Shown: positions 5,951-13,204 of the stretch, in pieces
Layout of the letters: each line of letters starts with the position of its first letter
Position numbering within the stretch: the stretch's first letter is position 1
NCBI GenBank assembly: GCA_029054965.1
Contig: JAIDEF010000176.1
Span: forward strand, 1 to 13,293
DNA from: Eubacterium sp.
Lineage (GTDB): Bacteria > Bacillota > Clostridia > Oscillospirales > Acutalibacteraceae
Length of the DNA stretch: 13,293 nucleotides
Direction of reading: 5' to 3'
The notes under the pieces: generated by a model
What the model was told of the DNA's origin: nothing
What the model saw: the letters and a program-made list of their open reading frames with translations, nothing else
Database searches by the model: none
Position numbers and translations under genes: made by a program

Positions 5951-6553
5951 GTGACTGAAACCGAAAGAATGGAAAAAGGCTTGATTTATGACTGTACTGC
6001 TGATGAAATTATGACTGTGCAGACAGGCTGTGTAAAGTATATGAAAGAATATAATACCCTCGGTCTTGGTGATGAGGATAGAATGGAAGAATTAATGAAA
6101 CTGATGTTTGCTGAGGTAGGCAGTGAAACGTATATTCAGCCTCCGTTTTATGCCAACTGGGGCGGTGCACATGTTCATCTCGGCGAAAGTGTTTATGCAA
6201 ATTTCAATCTCACCCTTGTTGATGACGGGCATATTTATATCGGTGATAAAACAATGATAGGACCGAATGTTACAATTGCAACAGCAGGTCACCCCATTTT
6301 GCCTGAGCTGAGAGAACAGGCATTGCAGTTTAATGTTGATGTGCATATTGGAAGAAATGTATGGATTGGTGCCGGTGCAATAATTGTTCCCGGTGTAACA
6401 ATAGGCGATAATTCAGTTATCGGTGCAGGCTCTGTTGTAACAAAGGATATTCCTGCAAATGTGGTTGCAGTGGGAAATCCCTGCCGTGTTATGCGTGAAA
6501 TCAGTGACCACGATAAAGAATTTTATTATAAGAACAAAAGAGTTAATGACTGA
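5951..6553 (+). CDS. Maltose/galactoside-type sugar O-acetyltransferase
   Basis: Cytosolic acetyl-CoA dependent sugar O-acetyltransferase of the LacA/Maa/NodL group, 200 residues from the chosen start. The N-terminal helix region TERMEKGLIYDC is typical of the Mac domain. Hexapeptide repeats forming a left-handed beta helix run from about 75 to 180 (IYIGDKTMIGPNV, HIGRNVWIGAGAIIVPGV, IGDNSVIGAGSVVTKDIP). The catalytic histidine is His114 in TAGHP, and VGNPCRVMREI closes the domain. I start at the GTG at 5951 because AAAGGAG lies 8 bases before it and family members begin at this point. The longer form from 5900 has no ribosome binding site and an atypical extension. The physiological acceptor sugar cannot be read from sequence. 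It stands alone between the hpt promoter and a terminator. Confidence 0.9.
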   Translation: MTETERMEKGLIYDCTADEIMTVQTGCVKYMKEYNTLGLGDEDRMEELMKLMFAEVGSETYIQPPFYANWGGAHVHLGESVYANFNLTLVDDGHIYIGDKTMIGPNVTIATAGHPILPELREQALQFNVDVHIGRNVWIGAGAIIVPGVTIGDNSVIGAGSVVTKDIPANVVAVGNPCRVMREISDHDKEFYYKNKRVND

Positions 6554-6573
6554 TATTTTCAAGATATAGAAAT

Positions 6574-6611
6574 CCCCTGCAGTTCATCGTGAACCGCAGG
6601 GGTCTTGTTTT
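6574..6611 (+). terminator. Intrinsic terminator after the acetyltransferase gene
   Basis: CCCCTGC and GTTCA pair with TGAAC and GCAGGGG across 6574-6602, with a 3-base loop and one A/C mismatch, then a T-rich tail TCTTGTTTTT. It also lies just beyond the mgtE stop codon on the other strand. The U tract on that side is poor, but the strong stem may still serve both directions. Confidence 0.85.
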
Positions 6612-7996
6612 TAAATGTGAAGAATTGCTGTGGCAAATCCAAAATAAATCAGCAGTGAAAGTGCGTCCATTACAGTTGTAATGAAGGGTGATGAAATAAC
6701 TGCAGGGTCAAGCTTCATTTTCTTTGCCAGAATAGGGAAAGCACATCCTACCATTTTTGCAAATATGATTTCTATAATAAGGGTAAGACTGATTACCAGA
6801 TCAACCTCAATAGTTATTCCGTCCATACCGAGCAGAGTTCTGTCAATAAACCATACCTTAACAAAATTGACGGCAGCAAGGGTGATACCGCAAACAAGAC
6901 CTACACGAAGCTCCTTCCACAAAACCTTGAAAATATCTTTGAAATTAATTTCATTAAGTGAAAGGGCACGGATAATGACTGCACTTGCCTGACCGCCTGA
7001 ATTTCCGCTGGTTCCTGTCAGCATAGGAATGAACGAGGTTAAAACAATGAGTGCAGACAGCTTATCCTCAAAGGCATTAAGAATCATACTGGTAAATGTA
7101 GCACTGACCATAAGAAACAGAAGCCACATGATTCTTGATTTCCAGGTTTCAAAAACACCCATTTTAAGATAGGGCTTTTCGTTTGGCAGGATAGCGTTCA
7201 TCTTCTGAATATCCTCGGTGTTTTCGTCAACAAGGACATCCATAGCATCGTCAACTGTGATGATGCCCACAAGCCTTTGCTCCATATCAACAACAGGCAG
7301 TGCAAGAAAGTCGTATTTGCTGAGAAGATTTGCTGCCGTTTCCTGATCATCGTGGGTGTTGATATAGATAATGTTGGTTTCCATCAGCTCTTCAATTTTA
7401 TCGTCATTGTCGTGGAGAAGAAGCTCCTTGACAGTTATAACACCTATGAGATGACGTGATTCATCAGTTACATAGCAGGTGTAAATGGTTTCCTTGTCAA
7501 CACCTGTTCTGCGAATTCGCTTGATAGCATCCTCGACAGTGTTTGTTTTTTTCAAATCAACAAACTCCGGTGTCATAATTGAACCTGCACTGTCCTCAGG
7601 ATATTTCAGCAGTGTGTTGATTGATGCTCTTGTCTGACTGTCGGTGCTTTTAAGAATACGCTTAACAATGGTAGCAGGCATTTCCTCAATAATATCAACG
7701 GTATCATCAAGGTAAAGCTCGTCAATAACATCACGCAGCTCATTATCTGAAAATGCGTGAATAAGCATTTCCTGTGTATCGTTGTCAAGCTCAACAAAGG
7801 TTTCTGCCGCTTCCTCTTTAGGAAGAATGCGGAAAAACAGAATTCTTTGCTCAATGCTGAATTCATCAAAAAACACTGCAATGTCTGCAGGATTGAATTC
7901 TGTGAGTATTTTTTTTATTTCAGAATAGTTTTTACTCTTGTAAAGAGATGAAAGCTTTTCTATTATTTCTTCAATCTGAATTTCTTCAAGATTCAT
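6611..7996 (-). CDS. mgtE: MgtE-type magnesium transporter
   Basis: Membrane Mg2+ channel/transporter of 461 residues, the usual length. The cytosolic N domain (about 10-130) has the repeated helical MgtE_N pattern, including FNPADIAVFFDEF and LYLDDTVDIIEEMP. A tandem CBS pair follows (about 135-258; SAGSIMTPEFV, GVITVKELL, FLALPVVD, GIITVDDAMDV), which in the family senses Mg2+ and gates the pore. The membrane part (about 285-461) has the GTSGNSGGQASAVIIRALS block (328-346), LDPAVISSPFITTVMD (429-444) with Asp430 and the pore aspartate Asp444, and a last helix. AAAGGAGATG precedes the ATG. It is the last gene of the rpe operon, 24 bases after the beta-sandwich gene, with no room for an M-box riboswitch. 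Magnesium control would thus be through the protein itself. Confidence 0.95.
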   Translation of the reverse strand: MNLEEIQIEEIIEKLSSLYKSKNYSEIKKILTEFNPADIAVFFDEFSIEQRILFFRILPKEEAAETFVELDNDTQEMLIHAFSDNELRDVIDELYLDDTVDIIEEMPATIVKRILKSTDSQTRASINTLLKYPEDSAGSIMTPEFVDLKKTNTVEDAIKRIRRTGVDKETIYTCYVTDESRHLIGVITVKELLLHDNDDKIEELMETNIIYINTHDDQETAANLLSKYDFLALPVVDMEQRLVGIITVDDAMDVLVDENTEDIQKMNAILPNEKPYLKMGVFETWKSRIMWLLFLMVSATFTSMILNAFEDKLSALIVLTSFIPMLTGTSGNSGGQASAVIIRALSLNEINFKDIFKVLWKELRVGLVCGITLAAVNFVKVWFIDRTLLGMDGITIEVDLVISLTLIIEIIFAKMVGCAFPILAKKMKLDPAVISSPFITTVMDALSLLIYFGFATAILHI

Positions 7997-8020
7997 AACA
8001 TCATCTCCTTTTATAATTTA

Positions 8021-8860
8021 TCATTCAACGCTGCTGTAGAATGGCTTTTCCTCCTTGTCATAGGGGTTAACTGCAATTCGTTTTGTAACAGCAAACATAA
8101 TCATTATTAAAATCAATCCGCCTGAAACGGCACACATAATCATTATAAATTCAGGCTTTTCAAAAAGTCTTGTGCCCTCAACAAATGAAACATAATCGGG
8201 ACGCTGCATTTCCGTTTTAACCTGTTCGGTGGTTTTGTTAACTCGTTTTATGCTTATTGAGTAATCTTTTTTATTTCCGTCAGAGGCTGTACACGTCAGC
8301 GTAATTTTCGGTGTCTGGTCAGCAGACAGCTTTAGCGTGACAGGTGCACAGTAAGCATTGATATCGCTTGTAACAGGGGTGATTGTCAGTTCTGTCAAAT
8401 CAGATGGAATATACAGCTTGTAGGCTGTATCATTGTCATTAAGTGACGGTGACAGTTCGCTGTATGGCGAGTATATTGATGACAGATTGTTGTTGCCGTT
8501 CTGAACATAAGCAGCAGGGTTTGAATATGTAAAATTATAGATTTTACTGCCCGTTTCATATTGAAGCGTTGCAGTAAGACCTATCTGGTGGTTGGTTTCA
8601 TCATAAATGTAATTGATGAATAAATCAGCATCACCCTTGAGTGCATAGCTGTCAAGGGTCGGTGTTGCGGTGTTGTCCGTCAGTGTTATAGAGTATTCCT
8701 GTGCGTTATGGCTGAATGTGCCGTCAATTTTTGCGTTTTTAAAGCTGATATCAATAAGCACCGGTGTGGTGTTATCATTAGCTGCTGCATTTATAGGGGT
8801 AATAATCCATGCGGAACAAATGAGCATCAGTATAAAAGCTAAGCTGATATTCCTCCTCAT
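8021..8860 (-). CDS. Exported beta-sandwich (cadherin-like) protein with C-terminal membrane anchor
   Basis: 279-residue exported protein, function unknown. Signal peptide at 1-26 (ending near INAAA). Two similar beta-rich modules follow: about 32-112 (ISFKNAKIDGTFSHNAQEYSI through YETGSKIYNFTYSN) and about 128-207 (SPSLNDNDTAYKLYIPSDL, LTITPVTSDINA, CTASDGNKKDYSISIKRV). The second closely follows the pattern of the cadherin-like beta-sandwich domain (PF12733-type), used for surface adhesion or scaffold roles. A transmembrane helix at 237-259 and a charged 20-residue tail ending SSVE give an outside-facing domain with a short cytosolic tail. GAGGTGA precedes the ATG. It is tightly linked to the upstream glycoside-hydrolase-like gene (9 bases) and to mgtE (24 bases). 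The domain call is by pattern only. Confidence 0.75.
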   Translation of the reverse strand: MRRNISLAFILMLICSAWIITPINAAANDNTTPVLIDISFKNAKIDGTFSHNAQEYSITLTDNTATPTLDSYALKGDADLFINYIYDETNHQIGLTATLQYETGSKIYNFTYSNPAAYVQNGNNNLSSIYSPYSELSPSLNDNDTAYKLYIPSDLTELTITPVTSDINAYCAPVTLKLSADQTPKITLTCTASDGNKKDYSISIKRVNKTTEQVKTEMQRPDYVSFVEGTRLFEKPEFIMIMCAVSGGLILIMIMFAVTKRIAVNPYDKEEKPFYSSVE

Positions 8861-8869
8861 AAAATCACC

Positions 8870-9925
8870 TCATTCAAAAATAATGTAATTTGTAATGCCT
8901 TTGCTGTCCAGATACTGTTTTGCAATTACAGGATTTTTTGCAGTGATACAGAAAACAGTATCTTCGTTATTATTTGTGTAATTCTCTGTTTTTTCCTGCC
9001 ATTCCTTTTCGACTGCCTTTGCACTGTCAGAGCTCAGATTCAGGTCAATTGCTTTCAGCAGCTTTATGCTTTCGTTGCTTTCATTAAAATCATTGTAAAG
9101 CTTTTCGGAAAGCTTATCAAATCCGCCGTTCTGTTCATCCGCACTTTCAGGCAAATCATAATTATCAAGAATAAATACATTGATACCCATTCCGACTGTT
9201 TCATCAATTATGCTTTTGATGTAGTTGTAAGTGTTGTCAGCTGAAGGATTTAAATATGTGTTTCCTGCACTGTCCTTGAATAAACTGCCGCCCTTGAAGA
9301 GAGCAAAGCTTGGATCAGCAGCAGGTGCAATGTTATCCTTGTAACAGGAAATAATACCTATCGTGAGCACATCATTTTCCTTCAAAAGATTTGCAGATGC
9401 CTTTAAATCACCTGACGGTGATGATATTGCACCGAAGCTTGAAATTGTTGCAAGTGACGAGTTGTAGCCGATTGTGCCGTCATTTCTTTTTAGGTCGAAA
9501 GCAAGCGAGGTGTAGCCGTTTTCGGCTGCAGTGTCAATAACAGCACCCAGCATCAGACCGCCGTCAAGTGATAGTGACTGGCACCCGCTTCCCTTAATGC
9601 TTATGTTAATGTTGTTCAGATTTGCAGTGTTGTTTTCGTCACTTTCAACAAAGGGCATAGCGTTACGGTCCATATGGATATCCATTATAGTATATCCTGT
9701 TCCCACAAGTGCTATTGATGCTGCGGTGATTATTAAGCCTTTTAAAAATTTTTCACGGCGCTCTTTTGTGAAAAAGGGCTTTTTAGCACGTTTTTTCTTA
9801 ATCTGCTCAGTAGTATCCTTTGGAGCATCAACATATTTATCTGCAAAATAAATTTTTCTGCCTGTGGGCTGTTCCGTCCATTTCTGATTTCTGTTTTTAT
9901 TATTATAAAAGCGTTTTTTCTTCAT
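8870..9925 (-). CDS. Membrane-anchored DUF4015-like (glycoside-hydrolase-type) protein
   Basis: 351 residues, type II membrane protein. A very basic cytosolic tail (1-60) precedes one transmembrane helix (about 61-83), leaving the rest outside. The outer domain follows the layout of DUF4015 putative glycoside hydrolases (TIM barrel): LAFDLKRNDGTIGYNS (141-156), LTIGIISCYKDNIAPAADPS (187-206), LNPSADNTYNYIKSIIDETVGMGINVFILDNYDLP (225-259), with Asp254 where the family has its D-Y-x-x-F-P motif. Here that motif is DNYDLP, and the C-terminal third is short and divergent, so catalysis is not assured. It begins 3 bases after the rpe stop with only a weak ribosome binding site inside the end of rpe, suggesting coupled translation. 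It shares the operon with the exported beta-sandwich protein, a possible partner in envelope glycan handling (inference). Confidence 0.7.
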   Translation of the reverse strand: MKKKRFYNNKNRNQKWTEQPTGRKIYFADKYVDAPKDTTEQIKKKRAKKPFFTKERREKFLKGLIITAASIALVGTGYTIMDIHMDRNAMPFVESDENNTANLNNINISIKGSGCQSLSLDGGLMLGAVIDTAAENGYTSLAFDLKRNDGTIGYNSSLATISSFGAISSPSGDLKASANLLKENDVLTIGIISCYKDNIAPAADPSFALFKGGSLFKDSAGNTYLNPSADNTYNYIKSIIDETVGMGINVFILDNYDLPESADEQNGGFDKLSEKLYNDFNESNESIKLLKAIDLNLSSDSAKAVEKEWQEKTENYTNNNEDTVFCITAKNPVIAKQYLDSKGITNYIIFE

Positions 9926-9928
9926 ATT

Positions 9929-10576
9929 TTAACACTCGGCATTTTCTTTTAAAAGTTTAATTGTTGCAGCAGGGTTATCACTTTTGAAAACAGCAGAGCC
10001 GGCAACAAAAACATTGGCACCTGCCTTGCCTGCAATTTTTACAGTGTCAGCATTAATACCGCCGTCAACCTGAATATCAATATCAGGGCACTTTGCTCGC
10101 AGCTCTTTAATTTTAGGCATAGTGCTTTCCATAAAGCTCTGACCGCCAAAGCCTGGCTCAACAGTCATAACAAGCACCATTGACAGCTTGTCAAGGTAAG
10201 GGTAAACTGCATCAATAGGGGTGTTTGGCTTTACAGCAAGAGCTGCTTTGCAGCCGGCATCAACAATTTTATCAATTGTTTTTTCAATATCGCTTTCACA
10301 TTCAACGTGAAAGGTTATTATGTCAGCACCTGCTTTGATAAAATCATCAATATAAAAAAGAGGGTCGGAAATCATAAGATGAACATCAAAGGGTGTGTCA
10401 CATACCTTATCAAGTGCTGCAATAACAGGTGCACCGATTGAAATGTTCGGAACAAAATGGCCGTCCATAACATCAAGGTGAATAAGCTCTGCACCGCCGT
10501 CACTGCATTTTTTCAGTTCGCTCTCAAGGTTTGCAAAGTCGCTTGCAAGCACAGATGGTGAAATTTTGATGTCCAT
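9929..10576 (-). CDS. rpe: Ribulose-phosphate 3-epimerase
   Basis: Cytosolic pentose phosphate enzyme interconverting ribulose 5-phosphate and xylulose 5-phosphate. Length is 215 residues, typical of the family, as one TIM barrel. Conserved: SPSVLASDF (6-14), metal and catalytic residues His33 and Asp35 in HLDVMDGHFVPN, His66 in DVHLM, MTVEPGFGGQSF (137-148), the second catalytic aspartate Asp171 in QVDGGIN, and the phosphate loop near VAGSAVF. AAAAGGAG lies about 7 bases before the ATG. It leads the four-gene operon, driven by a promoter divergent from the ABC-F gene. The common neighbours rsgA and thiN are absent here. Confidence 0.96.
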   Translation of the reverse strand: MDIKISPSVLASDFANLESELKKCSDGGAELIHLDVMDGHFVPNISIGAPVIAALDKVCDTPFDVHLMISDPLFYIDDFIKAGADIITFHVECESDIEKTIDKIVDAGCKAALAVKPNTPIDAVYPYLDKLSMVLVMTVEPGFGGQSFMESTMPKIKELRAKCPDIDIQVDGGINADTVKIAGKAGANVFVAGSAVFKSDNPAATIKLLKENAEC

Positions 10577-10635
10577 ATCTTTTCTCCTTTTTCACAGGGG
10601 GATTTTAAAAATTTATCAATTCGCATATTTATAAC

Positions 10636-10664
10636 ATTATAATATGTTTTTGTAATAAAATCAA
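10636..10664 (-). promoter_or_regulatory. Promoter of the rpe operon
   Basis: On the minus strand: -35 TTGATT (10659-10664), a 17-base spacer and a perfect -10 TATAAT (10636-10641). It gives a leader of about 50 bases before rpe. The run GGGGG near 10598 lies in the leader. Confidence 0.7.
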
Positions 10665-10671
10665 CTTATAC

Positions 10672-10700
10672 TTGTTTTTAAATTATTTATGTAGTATTAT
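10672..10700 (+). promoter_or_regulatory. Promoter of the ABC-F gene
   Basis: -35 TTGTTT (10672-10677), a 17-base spacer and -10 TATTAT (10695-10700). The start near 10707 gives a leader of about 29 bases. There is no room for the long attenuator leader seen before antibiotic-induced ABC-F resistance genes. Its -35 box is only 7 bases from that of the rpe promoter. Confidence 0.6.
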
Positions 10701-10735
10701 ATACACAATGTTTTATCGAAAGGTAAGTGAATTAT

Positions 10736-12343
10736 ATGATTCAGGCAAGTAATATAACGGTTCAGTTTGGCGGAAGAGCCCTGTTTGAAAGAGTTAATGT
10801 TACCTTCTCCGCAGGTAACTGCTATGGAATAATCGGAGCTAACGGTGCAGGCAAATCAACCTTTTTAAAGGTTTTGTCAGGTGAGCTTGAAGCACAGAAG
10901 GGCGAGGTTTTCATTACGCCCGGCGAAAGACTTTCTGTCTTAAAGCAGGACCATTTTGCATTTGATGAGTATGATGTTATTCGTACTGTTTTAATGGGTA
11001 ACCCAAGACTTATTGAGGTTATGGAGGAAAAGGATGCCCTCTATATGAAAGAGGATTTCACTGAGGAGGATGGCATTAAGGCAGGTGAGCTTGAGGCAGA
11101 GTTTGCCGATATGGACGGCTGGAATGCGGAAAGCGATGCCGAGTTTATGTTAAATAAGCTTGGTGTTTCAGATGAATACCATTATCTTAAAATGGCTGAG
11201 CTTCCGTCAGACCTTAAGGTTAAGGTGCTTCTTGCTCAGGCTCTTTTCGGCAATCCTGATATTCTTCTTCTCGATGAGCCTACAAACCATCTGGATTTGT
11301 CAGCTATCCGCTGGCTTGAGAATTTCCTGCTTGATTTTGAAAATACCGTTATAGTTGTATCTCATGACAGACATTTTCTTAACAAGGTCTGCACTCATAT
11401 CTGTGATGTTGACTTTGGTAAAATTCAGCTTTATACAGGTAACTACGATTTCTGGTATGAATATACACAGATGCGTCAGAGACAGGCAAGGGATCAGAAT
11501 AAAAAGAATGAGCAGAAGATTAAAGAACTTCAGGAATTTATTCAGCGTTTCTCTGCAAATGCTGCTAAATCAAAGCAGGCAACAAGCCGTAAAAAACAGC
11601 TTGATGCCCTTGAAATGATTGAAATGCCTGTTTCAAGCAGACGTTTTCCTTATGTTGATTTTAAGCCTGACAGAGAGTGCGGCAATGACCTTCTCAGAGT
11701 TGACCACCTCACCAAAACAATCGGTGACAGAAAGGTGCTTGATGACGTGTCTTTTGTTATTCACCCAAGGGAAAAGGTTGCTTTTGTGGGCAGTGATGTT
11801 GTGGCAAAGACTACCCTTTTCAAAATCATTATGGGCGAAATGGAGCCTGATGAGGGTGAGTATAAATGGGGAGTAACTACAAGTCAGAGCTATTTCCCAA
11901 GTGACAACAGCCCGTATTTTGACGGTGTTGATTTAACACTTGTTGACTGGCTCAGACAGTATACAACCTATACACTTGAGGCTGATATCCGTGGCTGGCT
12001 CGGCAGAATGCTGTTTTCAGGCGATGAGGCACTTAAAATGGCTAATGTGCTTTCAGGTGGTGAGCGTGTCCGCTGTATGCTCTGTAAAATGATGCTTTCA
12101 GGTGCCAATGTCCTTGTGCTTGACGAGCCTACCAACCACTTGGATTTGGAGTCAATCACTGCACTTAATAACGGACTTATCCGTTATCCCGAAACTATTC
12201 TGTTCACCTCTCACGACCATCAGTTTGTGCAGACAGTTGCTGACAGAATTATTGAAATTTCAGGAAATACTGTCCTTGACAGAAAGGGCACATACGACGA
12301 GTTCCTTGAGGATTTCAATGAGGAACAGCTTAAAAAGTATTAA
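10736..12343 (+). CDS. ABC-F family ATPase (YbiT/YkpA-like)
   Basis: Cytosolic protein with two ABC ATPase domains and no membrane part, 535 residues. ABC-F proteins act on the ribosome. NBD1: Walker A GANGAGKS (34-41), Walker B and catalytic Glu in ILLLDEPTNHLD, H-loop His210. Residues about 245-300 form the charged coiled-coil linker that reaches the tRNA sites in ABC-F proteins. NBD2: intact signature LSGGE (439-443), Walker B VLVLDEPTNHLD, H-loop SHDH. Two motifs are not canonical: the NBD1 signature is LPSDL (156-160) and the NBD2 Walker A is GSDVVAKT (352-359). The C-terminal part (FKWGVTT-like, DWLRQYT, LGRMLFSG) resembles the YbiT/YkpA branch, so a housekeeping rather than resistance role is likelier. 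I start at ATG 10736. A GTG at 10727 is in frame but too close to the AAAGG ribosome binding site. Confidence 0.92.
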   Translation: MIQASNITVQFGGRALFERVNVTFSAGNCYGIIGANGAGKSTFLKVLSGELEAQKGEVFITPGERLSVLKQDHFAFDEYDVIRTVLMGNPRLIEVMEEKDALYMKEDFTEEDGIKAGELEAEFADMDGWNAESDAEFMLNKLGVSDEYHYLKMAELPSDLKVKVLLAQALFGNPDILLLDEPTNHLDLSAIRWLENFLLDFENTVIVVSHDRHFLNKVCTHICDVDFGKIQLYTGNYDFWYEYTQMRQRQARDQNKKNEQKIKELQEFIQRFSANAAKSKQATSRKKQLDALEMIEMPVSSRRFPYVDFKPDRECGNDLLRVDHLTKTIGDRKVLDDVSFVIHPREKVAFVGSDVVAKTTLFKIIMGEMEPDEGEYKWGVTTSQSYFPSDNSPYFDGVDLTLVDWLRQYTTYTLEADIRGWLGRMLFSGDEALKMANVLSGGERVRCMLCKMMLSGANVLVLDEPTNHLDLESITALNNGLIRYPETILFTSHDHQFVQTVADRIIEISGNTVLDRKGTYDEFLEDFNEEQLKKY

Positions 12344-12371
12344 TAGTTTCAATTATATAAATATGTAATGA

Positions 12372-12402
12372 AAGCCGCGAACATTTTGCTCGCGGCTTTT
12401 TA
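12372..12402 (+). terminator. Intrinsic terminator after the ABC-F gene
   Basis: AAGCCGCGA (12372-12380) pairs with TCGCGGCTT (12390-12398) around a 9-base loop and runs into TTTTT. A strong rho-independent terminator 29 bases after the stop codon. Confidence 0.93.
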
Positions 12403-12423
12403 CTATACTTATTAATAAAAAAT

Positions 12424-12618
12424 ATGGGGAATGACTCGTTAAACCTCAAAATTGCGAATAATGATGAAAGAGTTATGGCTTTCATAAAAGGTTTAAGTTT
12501 GTCATCCCCCTGGTTTGAAGGCTTGCTTAGCAGATACAAGCCGACAAAGCAAAGAATTTTTTTAGATGCAGTGCACCTCATTGACGATTTGCTGAATATT
12601 AATGTAGTTTATAAATGA
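12424..12618 (+). CDS. Doubtful 64-residue ORF, possibly a gene remnant
   Basis: An open frame of 64 codons beginning MGNDSLNLKIANNDERVMAF and ending LLNINVVYK. Codon use looks reasonable and the product would be soluble and mixed in charge, but there is no Shine-Dalgarno sequence before the ATG and no recognised family. It begins just 22 bases after the ABC-F terminator. It may be the remains of a longer gene or a spurious ORF. The overlapping opposite-strand ORF runs through the terminator and is less likely. Confidence 0.3.
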   Translation: MGNDSLNLKIANNDERVMAFIKGLSLSSPWFEGLLSRYKPTKQRIFLDAVHLIDDLLNINVVYK

Positions 12619-12819
12619 ATTATAAACTTAATCGAACAATTCTGTTTGATTTGCTTAGTTTTTCAAAAACTAAGTTCATAATTTTTACCTGACAAGGTAA
12701 ACTCCCTAAAATAAAAATACCACACTTCTTAACATTTGTCAACAATATATTTGCAGAAAAAGTATTTTTTTATAAATATATAAAGGAATGACCAGGAAAA
12801 AGGTCATTCCTTTTTGTTA
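12619..12819. other. Intergenic region with three hairpins
   Basis: No gene is seen. Two short inverted repeats are present: CTTAGTTTTT (12654-12663) with AAAAACTAAG (12665-12674), and TTTACCT-GACA-AGGTAAA (12684-12701). The third hairpin is the terminator at 12783-12815. The rest is AT-rich and without a convincing promoter. Confidence 0.6.
12783..12815. terminator. Intrinsic terminator, probably bidirectional
   Basis: AAGGAATGACC pairs with GGTCATTCCTT around an 8-base loop. On + the stem ends in TTTTT, on - it runs into TTTATATATTTAT. It lies 4 bases beyond the stop codon of the small membrane protein on -, so it most likely ends that operon. Confidence 0.82.
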
Positions 12820-12984
12820 TTACCCTGTTATAAACAGCTTGATAACTATAAGTGCTAATAAAAGTATTATAATAACCACACTGAGATTTTGCAGTTTTTT
12901 CTGATTTTCTAAAATTTTCTTCAGATATTTTTCGTAAGGGAGAATGTTTTTGTTTTCTCTGTTTTCTTTATTGTTGTTTCCCAT
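12820..12984 (-). CDS. 54-residue single-pass membrane protein
   Basis: A short gene of 54 residues: a charged N-terminal half MGNNNKENRENKNILPYEKY, a basic helix (LKKILENQKKLQ), then a hydrophobic segment of about 19 residues rich in Ile, Leu and Val (about 34-53) ending in FITG. It should sit in the membrane with the N-terminus inside. AGGCGG about 8 bases before the ATG is an acceptable ribosome binding site. It follows the next small membrane gene by 18 bases and precedes a terminator, which supports a real operon. Family not recognised; a holin-like, toxin-like or regulatory small protein are all possible. Confidence 0.65.
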   Translation of the reverse strand: MGNNNKENRENKNILPYEKYLKKILENQKKLQNLSVVIIILLLALIVIKLFITG

Positions 12985-13002
12985 ATGATAACCGCCTGAA
13001 AT

Positions 13003-13188
13003 TTATTTTTCTTTATAAAATAGACCTACTATACAGAGTATCAGTCCGATAAAGGGAGTAAATACTCCGATTGTTGCGAAAACAGAAGATATAAAGTCAT
13101 CTCCATTCTGTATTGACAGAGTAAATGGTATAAATCCAATAAGTGCAATGCCCATTAACTGTAATTTAATTCCGAAATTATTTTTCAA
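13003..13188 (-). CDS. 61-residue two-helix membrane protein, TTG start
   Basis: Small membrane protein with two hydrophobic segments (about 8-22, MGIALIGFIPFTL, and about 34-57, FATIGVFTPFIGLILCIVGLF), separated by IQNGDDF and ending in YKEK. The longer frame from 13293 is rejected, because a good ribosome binding site GAGGTGA stands 4 bases before a TTG codon at 13188 and the upstream part overlaps a better reading frame of another gene. It lies between the end of an unseen gene and the 54-residue membrane protein, in one operon. No family recognised. Confidence 0.65.
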   Translation of the reverse strand: MKNNFGIKLQLMGIALIGFIPFTLSIQNGDDFISSVFATIGVFTPFIGLILCIVGLFYKEK

Positions 13189-13204
13189 AGTTATCACCTC
13201 ATTT

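Noticed and set aside
7997..8020. M-box magnesium riboswitch before mgtE
   Set aside because: Only 24 bases separate mgtE from the preceding gene, which hold just a ribosome binding site.
10701..10735. Attenuator leader of an antibiotic-resistance ABC-F gene
   Set aside because: The leader is only about 29 bases with no hairpin or leader peptide; the protein resembles the YbiT/YkpA branch rather than known resistance members.
12330..12581. 83-residue minus-strand frame at the ABC-F end
   Set aside because: It runs through the ABC-F terminator and into the end of that gene; no ribosome binding site and improbable composition.
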